Shown here in pieces: positions 13,801-48,955 of a stretch of DNA of 64,000 nucleotides (within the stretch, counting starts at the first letter, position 1; each line of letters opens with the position of its first letter). The notes under the pieces are model-generated. The model did not search any database. It had not been told where the DNA came from and worked only from the letters and a program-made list of their open reading frames with translations. A program made the translations under genes and the position numbers. The stretch is from Xestospongia bergquistia (taxonomy: Eukaryota > Porifera > Demospongiae > Haplosclerida > Petrosiidae). Location of the stretch: contig OZ014421.1 in NCBI GenBank assembly GCA_963965975.1, positions 6,091,913 to 6,155,912 on the forward strand, read 5' to 3'.

Positions 13801-14646
13801 GTATAGGAATGCCACAAATGCCTTCTACTGATAATATTCAACAGGTTCCTTCTCAACCACAGGTCAGTAGTGATATTAGTAACTGTACTGTGTATGTGGC
13901 AGGTCTACTTAATGCAGCTGGAAGTGTAGTCAAATTTTGTATACTTGTAGTAATATAATTGTCTTTAATGAGGGTTCTTTTGTTTAGTTCTTTAATCCTA
14001 ATACTTTTATGAAAACCTCAACAATACCAGGTCGACTTCAAAAACCTGACCCTTTTCCAGATAATGTGAGAACTTGTAAAATATACAACAACTTGTATGT
14101 ACATGATAGAGCCATATAGAATAATCCATAATATAACTACAGTAGTGTGATGGGTCCACATTTAACATTGGGTCATTGAGTCCATATTTACTATTGGGTC
14201 ATGATATTTGTCATATACTATAGGCATCAGATACTAGTTCAATGAGTGAATATTCTCAGGAAGTGAGCCAAATTAATAGAAAGGTATGTACAAGTACTCT
14301 AGCTAGTCCATAATATGTATGTGTACATCTATTTCTAAATATGTATTTACTGTACTGATTGTCTCTGTAATAGGTAATGAGGGTAACTAAACCAGGTACT
14401 AGGTCTCGTTACCAATATCCTCGTCAACCTACTGCTGGTCAAGGACTTCATCATCAACAACCTACTGCTGGTCAAGGACTCCATCATCAACAACCTACTG
14501 CTGGTCAAGGACTCCATCATCAACAACCTACTGCTGGTCAAGGACTTTATCATCAACAACCTACTGCTGGTCAAGGACTCCATCATCATCAACGTATTGA
14601 TGGTCAATTGCCTCCAGCTTCTTCCAGTGGAGGGAATTGGTTGTAA
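1871..14646 (+). CDS. SEC16: SEC16 homologue, COPII ER-exit-site scaffold
   Basis: Exons: 1871-3572, 3807-5162, 5365-5528, 5577-5641, 5717-6035, 6119-6298, 6454-6565, 9583-9697, 10366-10525, 10600-10686, 10767-10868, 10922-11882, 12427-12557, 13098-13151, 13253-13517, 13594-13862, 13988-14065, 14224-14283, 14374-14646. All join in phase, giving 2150 aa (human SEC16A about 2,350). The frame is open upstream to 1805 but without an ATG, so 1871 is taken as the start. Layout: disordered Pro/Ser-rich N-terminus; a Tyr/Arg/Asp-rich low-complexity segment (about 746-968); the central conserved domain (about 1025-1454) with [24 protein letters not shown] and AAHFCYHLA; a Gln/Thr-rich segment with six tandem decapeptides of [10 protein letters not shown] type (about 1568-1620); the conserved C-terminal motif LPDDKNPR followed by [11 protein letters not shown]; and five [11 protein letters not shown]-like repeats near the end. 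Known role: organises ER exit sites by binding SEC13/SEC31 and SEC23. The 3-kb intron 7 contains a complete separate gene. Confidence 0.95.
6759..6893. repeat. 28-bp tandem repeat in SEC16 intron 7
   Basis: About five near-identical copies of a 28-bp unit (core GGTGATTTCAGTATTGGTAT) lie in the intron between SEC16 exons 7 and 8. Copies differ by one or two bases. The rest of 6,566-7,331 is AT-rich with nothing recognisable. Confidence 0.9.
7332..8900 (+). CDS. Intronless multi-pass transporter, POT/SLC15-like, nested in SEC16 intron
   Basis: Single open frame of 522 aa beginning at an ATG, with about 10-12 hydrophobic segments spread over its whole length and no signal peptide. Seen: [16 protein letters not shown] after the second hydrophobic segment resembles the MFS/POT loop motif (G-x-x-A-D-x-x-x-G-R-F). 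A later [20 protein letters not shown] block resembles the segment before TM7 in proton-coupled oligopeptide and nitrate transporters. Inferred role: plasma- or organelle-membrane solute transporter of the major facilitator superfamily; the substrate cannot be inferred. The gene lies wholly inside SEC16 intron 7 (6566-9582) on the same strand and has no introns, unlike its host, so it may be a retrocopy or an inserted duplicate. Its own promoter would have to lie in the ~760 bp upstream. The frame is intact, which argues for a functional gene. Confidence 0.62.
   Translation: MSWGFCRASSSDSFPKGAVLVIIWLMLIRFCDPSVIVPVKFSAPLAVLIIMPLLMVILYVLLPIVGLYADIKWGRFHVAVGCLTISILVSGLYIMDSLLNTKNQNNPTVALIAYMMTPIFIVAHRCFTVILLSFGTDLLIEGSSRQLSSFIWWYFWCLYFGWFVSVISACVLNSETQSKSSLFLQTTHFVCLVAILISCIILKTWFVSEPNSSTNPLVLIVKVLNYARKIGRPSLYYMPLTTYQAATLSRIDLAKSINGGPFTVDEVEYVKIFFRLLPLLFCIQMIHIPTLPLGRAHTVALTIPQCLVTSTYVITYVIGIIGIPIKQILLQCVKSPRVRLLQRIGFGIALSLISKIAFAGVDLLVIFKHNTTCVITSSSSNNTVNVNNYITDSNYFIIPEIIGGVGVLFIIPTSLEFFYAQSPYIMRTLFVGLFVAVGGIFEIIGWESLRIFRIPVIADARPGCEFYIFLMNFLIMVFIFVMFLCLSRRYKLRERSNTIMSMSSYLFPGSFSERYGSLTVTS
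9125..9430 (+). mobile_element. Candidate interspersed repeat (SINE- or MITE-like) in SEC16 intron 7
   Basis: A ~300-bp block of more balanced composition (begins near GCCTACCCAACTCACCCC and ends near GACGAATAAAGTTCTTTAAT followed by a T-run) stands out in an AT-rich intron. It has no open frame and no clear terminal repeats. The composition change and tail-like end suggest a short interspersed element; only a genome-wide copy count would show it. Confidence 0.35.
9764..10165. repeat. 60-bp minisatellite in SEC16 intron 8
   Basis: About 6.5 tandem copies of a 60-bp unit with core GAGCTTACTAATGGTAGCTA and CCTAGGTCACTGTGTTAAGT, 90% or more alike. The period is exactly 60. The same unit recurs about twice at 60,230-60,350 inside a BAG1-like intron. 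Confidence 0.95.
11988..12350. repeat. Irregular tandem repeat in SEC16 intron 12
   Basis: Array of short units of the type ACTGATACATTGATTTTACTG and ACTGATACACTT, alternating irregularly. It fills most of the intron between the exons ending at 11882 and starting at 12427. Confidence 0.85.
12565..13075. repeat. GATGGATGAAAGGAGTGACT minisatellite with an inverted block
   Basis: About 14 copies of a 28-36-bp unit (GATGGATGGATGAAAGGAGTGACTGATA type) fill SEC16 intron 13. Around 12,955-13,010 the array flips to the complementary strand (CATCCATCCATTCATCTATC) before returning, making a long inverted repeat that could form a hairpin. Open frames on the minus strand here are repeat artefacts. Confidence 0.92.
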
Positions 14647-14885
14647 AATTGTTGTAATGAGTGACTCTCTTTTCAATATTCTAAAGCTCTAATTCATATG
14701 ACAGCTGACTGAAAATGAACTAACTCAATTTGTTAATATTAATAATTATTCTGAGTTTTATTTTAATTTGTATTACAGTTTATACAGGACGGCATGGTGT
14801 TTATTGTATAATAACTTGTGGTTAAATTACTTAGTGTGGTGGGTATTAATTAGAAGTAAACAATATTCTGCCACACCTCTACAGT

Positions 14886-40634
<25,749 letters not shown>

Positions 40635-41091
40635 CAACACTATATCCTGCAATATTAAGGTTTCAAATCTCTTGTATATAAATAATATCAGTAATATAAT
40701 ATGCCACTAGATAGAATATGTTCATGTTCATACAAATTTATGATAATATAATATACCAATAGATAAATATGTTTATGCTACACTTGTATAAATTTTGTAT
40801 ATATTTAAATGTAACTAATGTTATTACTTTCAACTACATTTGATACCAAAGCTATCCTCTGTTGCATACAAATGTTTTGTTTATTTTAATGTATAATTAG
40901 AGTTAGAGTTATGGAATCCACAAATTCCATAACTCGTGTTTTCAATACTTCTAAATACTAAAATAAAATGCATTAACGTTAACTATAACAAGTTCAAAAT
41001 TTAAATATACTTTTGTTGACTAAATGAATTGTTTAAATATAAAAAAATGCTTTTACAACGTAACATAAAAATATATAGAACTTTGCTCTCC
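40635..41091. other. Intergenic spacer between convergent ABCC10 and FBXO45-like genes
   Basis: 457 bp of AT-rich DNA holding the 3' UTRs of two convergent genes. It includes a short palindromic segment ATGGAATCCACAAATTCCAT near 40,911. No other feature seen. Confidence 0.6.
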
Positions 41092-42006
41092 TCAGCCAAC
41101 AATAGGTTTACCATAGTATATCATAGTAATTTCACTGTTGCCGTAAACTGCGGAGACAGAAGGATAGAGTGGTCGATCTGTAGGTAGATCAGTGAAACCA
41201 AAATCACAATATTTCCCATTAATATCAAACTCTAATGTGCCATTGTCTGCATCCAGGAACATACCAATCTTTTGACCAACAGCAACTGGACTCTGGCAAC
41301 AAAATGAGAAGATAAACACAAGAAAATATTTGCTCTAAATGTCAAAAGCTGTTACACAACATTACAATAACATCTTGAATACTAGAGATATACGATACCA
41401 ATATCAATCTATAGTCTAATTATTGTGCTTAATATTGTTTTCTACCTCAGATGTATCTTTAATTTCTTCACCAGCGTGTCTTAGGCAATTTTTTGACAAA
41501 TCCCAAGCCCAGCCATGTTTACTATCACCTAACATTGGTACATATCCTTGAGCTTGAACTGGAGCTTCTTTAGTGCAAATACCTAGAAGAGCTGAAGAGC
41601 CAAAGTTTGGACCATGGAATATTATAATAAAATAATGCTGTCCATGAGAAAATCCCATTTTGCCACGAACCCCATCTGTTGACTGTGCTATTGGTTTTCT
41701 ATGCAAAGTTAAACAATTATCCTTGATGAAGACGTTACGTGATCTATCTTCGTCATTCCAAGCGCACTCGAAAGCCATTACTTTTGCTCTATACGTCGAA
41801 AGATCATTTAAATGTGGCGAATATCTGAATTGTCTTGTACCCGACTGCTCAAACCGAGCCTTCCATATTCTCGAATCTTCATCGACTAAGAGGTCGTGCC
41901 ACTTTCTACAGACCAAGCTACATCTCACGAGATCGTCAGCACTCGTAAATAAAAAGATTCTTTCTAATAGTTCTACAGGTAAAGTCGACATTGTCATCTT
42001 GCTCAT
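41092..42006 (-). CDS. FBXO45: F-box/SPRY ubiquitin-ligase adaptor, FBXO45-like
   Basis: Two exons, 41446-42006 and 41092-41292, joined in phase 0, giving 253 aa (human FBXO45 286). An F-box occupies about residues 8-50 (LPVELLERIFLFTSADDLVR, then CSLVCRKWHDLL). The SPRY domain follows (MGFSHGQHYFIIIFHGPNFGS region through GWAWDLSKN, then VGQKIGMFLDADNGTLEFDI and YPSVSAVYGNSEITMIYYG). Order, length and the C-terminal SAVYGN block match FBXO45. Known role: SKP1-binding substrate receptor that works with the PAM/Highwire E3 in neurons of bilaterians; in a nerveless animal the role is unknown. The RING gene follows 102 bp downstream on the same strand. Confidence 0.92.
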
Positions 42007-42108
42007 TTTTATAGGCGTGGCTACTCATTTAAGGTGGGGCTTGCTTAATTAATTAATACCAATAATTATTAATAAAATATTATTATTAATTACAAAAATT
42101 AATTATTG

Positions 42109-43095
42109 TTATGATACAAATACAGCCAAACCATCTAGTGGACAGTTTTGTGAAGACGAAGACAACCAGTGATCAATACAAGTAGCATGAAAAACATGCC
42201 CACAAACAAGAAGTTTCTTTGTCATTTCAGAAGCTTCAAACTGTTCCATACAAATGGTACACAATTCTCCAAGTATACCCATTGTCTCAACAGACAAAGG
42301 TCTTATGCTTTCTAAAGCAGCTGAGCTGACAGTTTTTGGAGTTACAGATTCATCTAAAAGTAGTAGCAATTCATAGTCCTCTGGTGTTAGATCACGATGT
42401 TGGAGGTCTATGATACAAGTCAAGTAGTCTTGACCAGTGGGAATATTACCCTTACGTAATTCATATTTAAGTACTTCAGATGAGTCTTCCTTGTTATATG
42501 ATTGTTTGGGCTTGTGTCCATTAGTTCTACTAGTTGATTCCAGTGTCGGCTTTTTACTAGAAGCAGTAGTGTCAGCCAAAGATCCACACTTGTATATGTC
42601 ATAACCAAACTTTTGTATGCCTTTCTTGTGAAGAGATTCTTCAACATTAACTTTCTGATTAGCCCAATTCTCCTTGAGTCTTTCCATCTTCTTCAACTCT
42701 TTAATCTCTTCATGCACATTAACTCTTCTATTAGATTTAACCTTAGGTTGTTTCTTAGCACTGGTTGACCGGCAAGAAGTCCCTCCTTGTTTCATGTTCA
42801 TAAGAACAAAATCATCATACAAGTTATCATCATAATCATCACTGTATTGGTTATAATCTTTTAGATTGTCCTCTTCTTCAGTATTTGGATTATCCTTTAG
42901 TACTGCAACAGATTTATGGGGTTCAGCTTCAAACCAGAGAAAAGATTGCTGTTGACTTTTAGCAATAGGACGAATCTTCTTGCACACTCTACGTTTGGTT
43001 GTCACAGAAATCTTAGATGAGATTGTTTCCTCATCTTGGAGTCTATCTGAGGAAGTAGTTGTTGTCTCCACTACATTGGTGCTTGCAGAGCTCAT
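42109..43095 (-). CDS. RING-H2-type E3 ligase candidate, single exon
   Basis: 328 aa, no introns. Residues 1-270 are charged and mostly disordered, with an acidic DDYDDNLYDDF patch and a Lys/Glu-rich helix-like segment. The C-terminus is a RING domain: CTICMEQF, then VCGHVFHATCIDHWL, then CPLDG, i.e. Cys-x2-Cys ... Cys-x-His-x2-His-x2-Cys ... Cys-Pro-x-Asp. The eighth zinc ligand is Asp instead of Cys, as in RBX1. Preceded by LTPEDYELLLLLDE, which looks like a conserved family motif, but no named orthologue was recognised. Likely function: transferring ubiquitin from an E2. It starts 444 bp from the whirlin start codon on the opposite strand. Confidence 0.85.
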   Translation of the reverse strand: MSSASTNVVETTTTSSDRLQDEETISSKISVTTKRRVCKKIRPIAKSQQQSFLWFEAEPHKSVAVLKDNPNTEEEDNLKDYNQYSDDYDDNLYDDFVLMNMKQGGTSCRSTSAKKQPKVKSNRRVNVHEEIKELKKMERLKENWANQKVNVEESLHKKGIQKFGYDIYKCGSLADTTASSKKPTLESTSRTNGHKPKQSYNKEDSSEVLKYELRKGNIPTGQDYLTCIIDLQHRDLTPEDYELLLLLDESVTPKTVSSAALESIRPLSVETMGILGELCTICMEQFEASEMTKKLLVCGHVFHATCIDHWLSSSSQNCPLDGLAVFVS

Positions 43096-43539
43096 TATTT
43101 CAACAATACAACAGCACTATATATAAGTTGTAGTGTTAAATGAGACTTCAGTTGGTGCTGGATTTACTCAGCTGGACACTAGTGTTTGCATGATCAATGT
43201 CCTTTAAGTACAGAAAAGGAATGTTGCTACAAATTGTGCAATAGTAATGTTACTATTTTTAGAAGCAAATCTCAATACGTAATACTAATAAATTGCTTGG
43301 TAACGTAATAAACCACGCATGGGTGTTTACGAGCCCCACCCGTTGTTTTTTATGATATGCTGACGAGCCCCACCCACATTTTTGAACAAAAGTTAGTATG
43401 TTTGTACCTTGAAAATTCAAAAGCTTTCTTCAAGGACTGTCAAGAAGACTATTGAAAGAATAGCATTAAAATCTAACTATCGATTTCATTGTATCGACAA
43501 GGAATATCGAAAATCATAAAAAAGGCAGCGCCAGAAGCT
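43096..43539. promoter_or_regulatory. Putative shared promoter, RING gene and whirlin homologue
   Basis: 444 bp between divergent start codons with no other gene. It contains two GAGCCCCACCC-type boxes (near 43,332 and 43,365). A GT/GC-box reading is speculative. Confidence 0.3.
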
Positions 43540-46500
43540 ATGTCTATGGCTGCGACCGTCTCTCATACCAGCACACTACCAAGTCGCGGTTACTTTGCTA
43601 CCACCAACTCTAGAAATATTACAGAAAGGATCCACGGACTGCTCACTGAAAGAGAGTGCAGTATTTTTGATAAAGGCCTCGCTGCGTATCACAAGAGAAA
43701 AGATGTCACCAGTTTCGTGGAAGCTCTAAGCCTGGTTTTGAATACTAACCCTAAACGTCAGCTCCTCGTTCCAATAAGAGATATTTACATTAAACCAAGT
43801 GACATGATCAAATTTAACAGTTTGGCTATTAAATATGGGATAGCACTTCCCATGAGAGGCACTACAAAAATTGCCAAGAAGGGACATGGATGGAGTGAGT
43901 CTGGTCCAAAAGTCATAGAACTTAAGAGGGATGTAAACCAGGATTGGGGTTTTAGTATCCGAGGAGGTTCTGAACATGGATTTGGTATTTTTATTTCATG
44001 GGTTGACAGTGGGTCTAATGCTGAAAAGGCAGGCTTAAGAATTGGAGATTATGTTCATCGAGTGAATGAGCTTTCCATGGATGGGCTTACCCATGCACAA
44101 GCAACACAAGTACATGACTGATCAATATATTTAACACCATTGTTTTTGTTTTCTCTGTAGGTCTTCAAACATCGCAATAAAATCAGTTTAGTAATAACAT
44201 CTTATGGAAAGATCCCTGGATTCCAATTTGCCAACAAGTCTTACCGATGGGCTGACAGCGAAGGCAAGCCTACGACACCTCCAACTGAGATGGAATCCAT
44301 TGGTATAATTGCAGGAGGATATATAGACCCAACTATTAAAAAAGTAAATTACATTGATTTCCTGTAGCCAATGATCTTTTCTTTGTGTTTCTTTGTGTAG
44401 GTTAGTTTTAATGTTGAGCCGGGAAAGGAGTTGGGAGTTTCTATAAGAGGGGGTGCTGAGCACGGTCTTGCTATCTATGTCTCGGCTGTGGATAAAGGAT
44501 CAGTTGCAGATTTGAATGGAATAAAGGTAGGTAATGAGAAACATTATTTGTTATCACATACTGAGCTCTTGACAGCTGGGTGATCAAATATTAGAGGTGA
44601 ATGGTATCAGTTATATCAACATTCTTCATCCAGATGCAGCCAAAGGTTTAAAGTATGTTTGCATCTTTGAATACTAAGGTAATATTATCATCATACTAGA
44701 CAACAACGCCAAATGACAATGAAACTCAAAGAGATTGGCAAACTTCCGCAGGCCAAAATTGTACCAGGTCAATGGCAACCACCTCCCTCTCTCCCTCCTC
44801 AACAAACTCCACCCTCAGTGATATCTCAAATTTCGCAACCTCGTTCCCTACCAGGAACAATGAAGAGGTTAGTAAGCATAGCAAAAGCACAATTTGGAAA
44901 CAAATCATTTATGTACTATAAGCTCAAGAAGTATTGCAGAGTTATTAGCATAATAAAATTGTATAACATACTATATAACAAAATCTGAAATACATCTCTT
45001 ACAGGGGTCCTGCAGCTGAGAGGAATGCTGAAGTTATTGCCACAGCACCAGTAAGCTATACCACAATTAGAACGCTTACGTCATTTGATATATCTTTCAG
45101 ATGACCTCAGCCAAACATAATGTAGTGATGCTGAAGAAAACCACTTCACCTGCTCGTGGAATTATGAACGATGCTGCTCAGTCACTTCTCAGCAAACCTG
45201 AGATGTCAACTTTCACATATTACATCACACGTTATGAACACAATCAGATTGGCATTGAAGAATTGGTTCAGTGCCTCCTCAAGTTGTTTAACACCAGTGA
45301 AAAAGTACAAAATACACATATTATTGAACTAAGAGACTTTGTGTTTTTGAATTTAGATACATTTGCTTTCTGAAGTTCGTAACATTGTTCGTCCACAAGA
45401 CTTGGACATCTTTAATGAACTGACTATTAGAAAAGAAATCATTGCTAGAAAGGTATATAATGATATAATTACTACGCTAAATTCATGTTTTAATTCAGAA
45501 TCGCACTGGTTCCATATCAAGCTCAGATGATGAAGGAGCAATGAACAGAATTGCAAATGGTAGACATCCTCCAGAAAACATTGTGAGTAATACTTTACAG
45601 TAAGGATGTTGCTATAAGTACTCTGTAGGAGGAGAGAGATAATGATAGTCTTGATGAGATACCTCAACGTATGTCACCAATACAAGTCCCAACGTTCCAC
45701 GTTCCTCCACCACCAGCAAGAAGACCACCACCAACCACAAGGTATTACTATATGCACCACAAAATAACATGATTTTATGGTTGTTTATAGTACTCCTGAA
45801 CAACAGCAAATAATAGCACAGGCCATGAGAGACCGAAGGTTAGATCTTCATGAGAGGTTTGAAACTGAGTGAATGAACACTACTCCATATTGTGTTTGTT
45901 TTCTAGTGTTTTAGAGGAAGATGGATGGGAAGACACTATACCACGCTCAGTGCCAGCACAATCACCTGCTAATATGGTAACAAAGCAGACCTTATATTAA
46001 CACATGCTCTCTCTCTCTCTAGGTTGATGAAGCTACATTGCAAAGAAAACTTCAAGAAGCAGAAGAAAAGGCAAAACAGGAAATGGAAGCCAAATTGAAG
46101 CAGGAGTTTGAGCAACAACAGCAGCAGATGTTGGAAGCCAAACTTCGAGAAGAAAAAGCAGCTATAGAAGCTAAATTACAACAGGAACAACAGCAAATAC
46201 TTGAAGCCAAACTTCAAGAAGAAAAAGTAGCTATAGAGCAGGAAAAAGCAAAATTATTGGAAGATCAGAAACGGCAGTTTTCAGAAGAAAGAGAAGTTTT
46301 GGAGAAAAAGGCAAGTCAACATACTATAATTATATATCAATGTATTTTATAATTAGCTACATGAGCTACAAGAACAGTCTGCACCTATTGACAAAAACAA
46401 ACTTGAGGAGGAAATATGGCGTCAAGCTGAAGACAGCCTGAGGCAAGAGCTGACTGATGAAATACGGAAAGAATCAGAAAACAAAATGAAAAAGGTGACA

Positions 46501-48621
46501 ATAATATTACACTGCATTCTTACAAATAAGAGATTCCTTGTTGTTTAATCACTCCACAAACAAAATTATTCAATCTTTTTTGATAACTTGTAGGAATTTG
46601 AAAGAAAACTTGAGACTTCTTTAGCTGAGGAGCGCAGGAAAACAGAAGCTGAAAAGAGGAAAAGAGAAGAATTTGAAAAACAACAAAGAGCCAAAGATAT
46701 CAGCAAACAAGAGGAAGAGGAGCAAATGAGAATAGAAACTGAACAAAAAATACGACAAGAGGCTGAAGAATTAGCTCGACAAGAATATGAAGCTCGCCTG
46801 CAAAGGGAAAGTGAAGAAAAAGCTCGACTTGCCGAAGAGGTAACATTGGAACTTTGAGAATTATTTACTGTTTTCATCCTGCTAGATCAAATCTTACAGA
46901 ACAATGAAGGATAAAATGGAGAGCGAACGCAAGCAACGAGAAAAGCTTGAAAAAGCTAAAAAAGAAGCTGAAGAGAAAGTACTCAAAGAAGCCAAAGAAA
47001 AAACAAGATTGGAAACTTTATTGAAGGAAAAAGAGGAAGAATTGGCAAAGAAGGTGAGCCAGAATATTTTCTTGTAATTTGTATACTTTGTTATATGTAT
47101 ATAATGTATACTTTGTTATATGTATATATTGTATACTTTGTTATATGTATATAATGTATACTTTGTTATATGTATATAATGTATACTTTGTTATATGTAT
47201 ATAATATATACTTTGTTATATGTATATAATGTATACTTTGTTATATAATGTCAAATAGTAATAGTTGATGATTATGTCTTTTAAGGAACAAGAAAAAGAG
47301 ATAGCTGCAATGGAATTCCAAACTGTTCCATACCAAAGAGAAGAAAGTGATGATGAGGAAGAAGAATTGAGAAGACAAGAGGAAGAGGAGGAGGAGCTGA
47401 GAAGACAGGAAGAGGAGGAGGAGGAGCTGAGAAGACAGGAAGAGGAGGAGCTGAGAAGACAGGAAGAAGAACTCAGGAGACAAGAAGAGCTGAAAAGGCA
47501 GGAAGAACTTAGAAAGAAAGAAGAAAAGGCTCGGAAAGATGATGAGAAACGACGTCGCCAGGAAGAGAAAGAAAAGGCCAGGCGTGCTGAGCAGGAACGT
47601 CTGAAACGTCTTCGCGAAGAGGAAGAAAAGAGAGCAAGAGAAGAAGAAGAACGGAGGGAACAAGAGGAACTAGAACAACAAAGAGAGGAAGATGCTAGGC
47701 TTAAAAAAGAAGAGGTAGGTGGTCAATGGTATAACATCTATAGGAGTCAATTTAAAATAACATACAAATTATTACAATATAGACTAGGGATATCTTAGAG
47801 CAAATGGTAGCAGTACATTGATTACTTGAAATATATATGTTTAGTTAAGTTCTATTTATTGGATAGTAACATGTATGTGCAATAGTAAATGTAAACATTT
47901 CTCTCTCTCTCTCCCAAACACACAAACATACATACACACAGAAACGAGTATCTAAGGAAGGTAGTTTCTTTGATCCAGCTCTGATGGATGATCTGGTCAT
48001 GGACATAGGTAGTGTGGCTCCACCTCCTAGTAGTAACACACGTCCTGGTCATGTCTCCTTCCAAGATCAACGAACACAACAGCAGAAAATAATCGAGAAC
48101 GAACGCAAGATAGCTGAACAAATGTTGGCTAACCGACTTCGTCAGAAAAAGGAGACAGAAACAGGACTATCATATGGAGGATACACTGGTCTGAAGGGAA
48201 CAATTGACAAAGTCAATGTGACTAAAGTGAACAGGAAATTAGGAATAGCTGTAGATGGTGGAGCAAACACAAAACAAAAAGCTGTTATTATTCGACAGAT
48301 AGTGGTAAGTTATTTGGAGAATACTATAACATTTAACTATTTAAGGGATTAGAAGTAAAATTAAAGTAGAATAGAAAAATACACCAGTTACATACGTGCA
48401 GATATATCTTTTCTGTTTAAATGAAATGTTTTCATACCTTTCAGCCTGAAGGTAGTGCAGCTCTTACTGGCAAAGGATTACAGATTGGTCAGCAGATTTT
48501 AGCTGTTAATGGCAAGTCCCTTAAGGGGCTCAAGCACAAAGAAGCTGTGTTAGCAGTAAAGAATGCTTTTGAAGGTCCTATGCAGAAAGTTGTCGAGTTT
48601 GTTTTGTTGACTCCAGAATAA
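43540..48621 (+). CDS. WHRN: Whirlin homologue (HHD-PDZ-PDZ-HHD-coiled coil-PDZ)
   Basis: Nineteen exons: 43540-44109, 44161-44343, 44401-44526, 44576-44652, 44700-44867, 45005-45050, 45101-45304, 45357-45452, 45499-45582, 45629-45741, 45791-45838, 45907-45976, 46023-46310, 46357-46494, 46594-46839, 46886-47053, 47286-47714, 47942-48304, 48445-48621; 1197 aa. The frame is open upstream to 43489 without ATG. Domains: harmonin-homology domain 1 (about 25-110), PDZ1 (123-205, loop WGFSIRGG), PDZ2 (251-320, LGVSIRGG), harmonin-homology domain 2 (410-490), Pro-rich linker, a Glu/Lys/Arg/Gln-rich coiled coil (595-1018), PDZ3 (1105-1195, LGIAVDGG). This is the whirlin domain order; harmonin has only one HHD. 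Vertebrate whirlin scaffolds stereocilia and photoreceptor periciliary complexes and has a Pro-rich region, not a long coiled coil, between HHD2 and PDZ3. The intron 46311-46356 has a GC donor. Confidence 0.92.
47076..47247. repeat. 25-bp tandem repeat in whirlin intron 16
   Basis: About seven copies of TATACTTTGTTATATGTATA plus TAATG, nearly perfect, filling most of the intron between the exons ending at 47053 and starting at 47286. Confidence 0.93.
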
Positions 48622-48955
48622 TACTCCGATAGCTCTTTATATTAATATCAGTTCTTTCTGACACTTACCTAGAACTCTTCACAATACATTGCATATAAAA
48701 TATAATTGATCCCACAGCTCTAAATGTATTGTATATTTAACCCTTTAGTTACAATGCAGATTAGTTCTGGTTTTAACTATTGTTCATTTTCTTGGTACAT
48801 TTTTATATGAAGACATGCTAAATAGTTAAACCTTGTCATCTGAAAATAAATACAACAACCATAAATCTTACTTGTTGCTTGTTTAAGAAACAAATATATA
48901 TAAGGAAATGAAGTTATAAAATATACAAAGTGAATGAATCATAAACAAAAATTAG
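48622..48955. other. Intergenic spacer between convergent whirlin and SLC37A4-like genes
   Basis: 334 bp, AT-rich, containing both 3' ends. A GAAAATAAATAC stretch near 48,842 contains AATAAA on the plus strand, a possible polyadenylation signal for the whirlin homologue. Nothing else seen. Confidence 0.45.
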
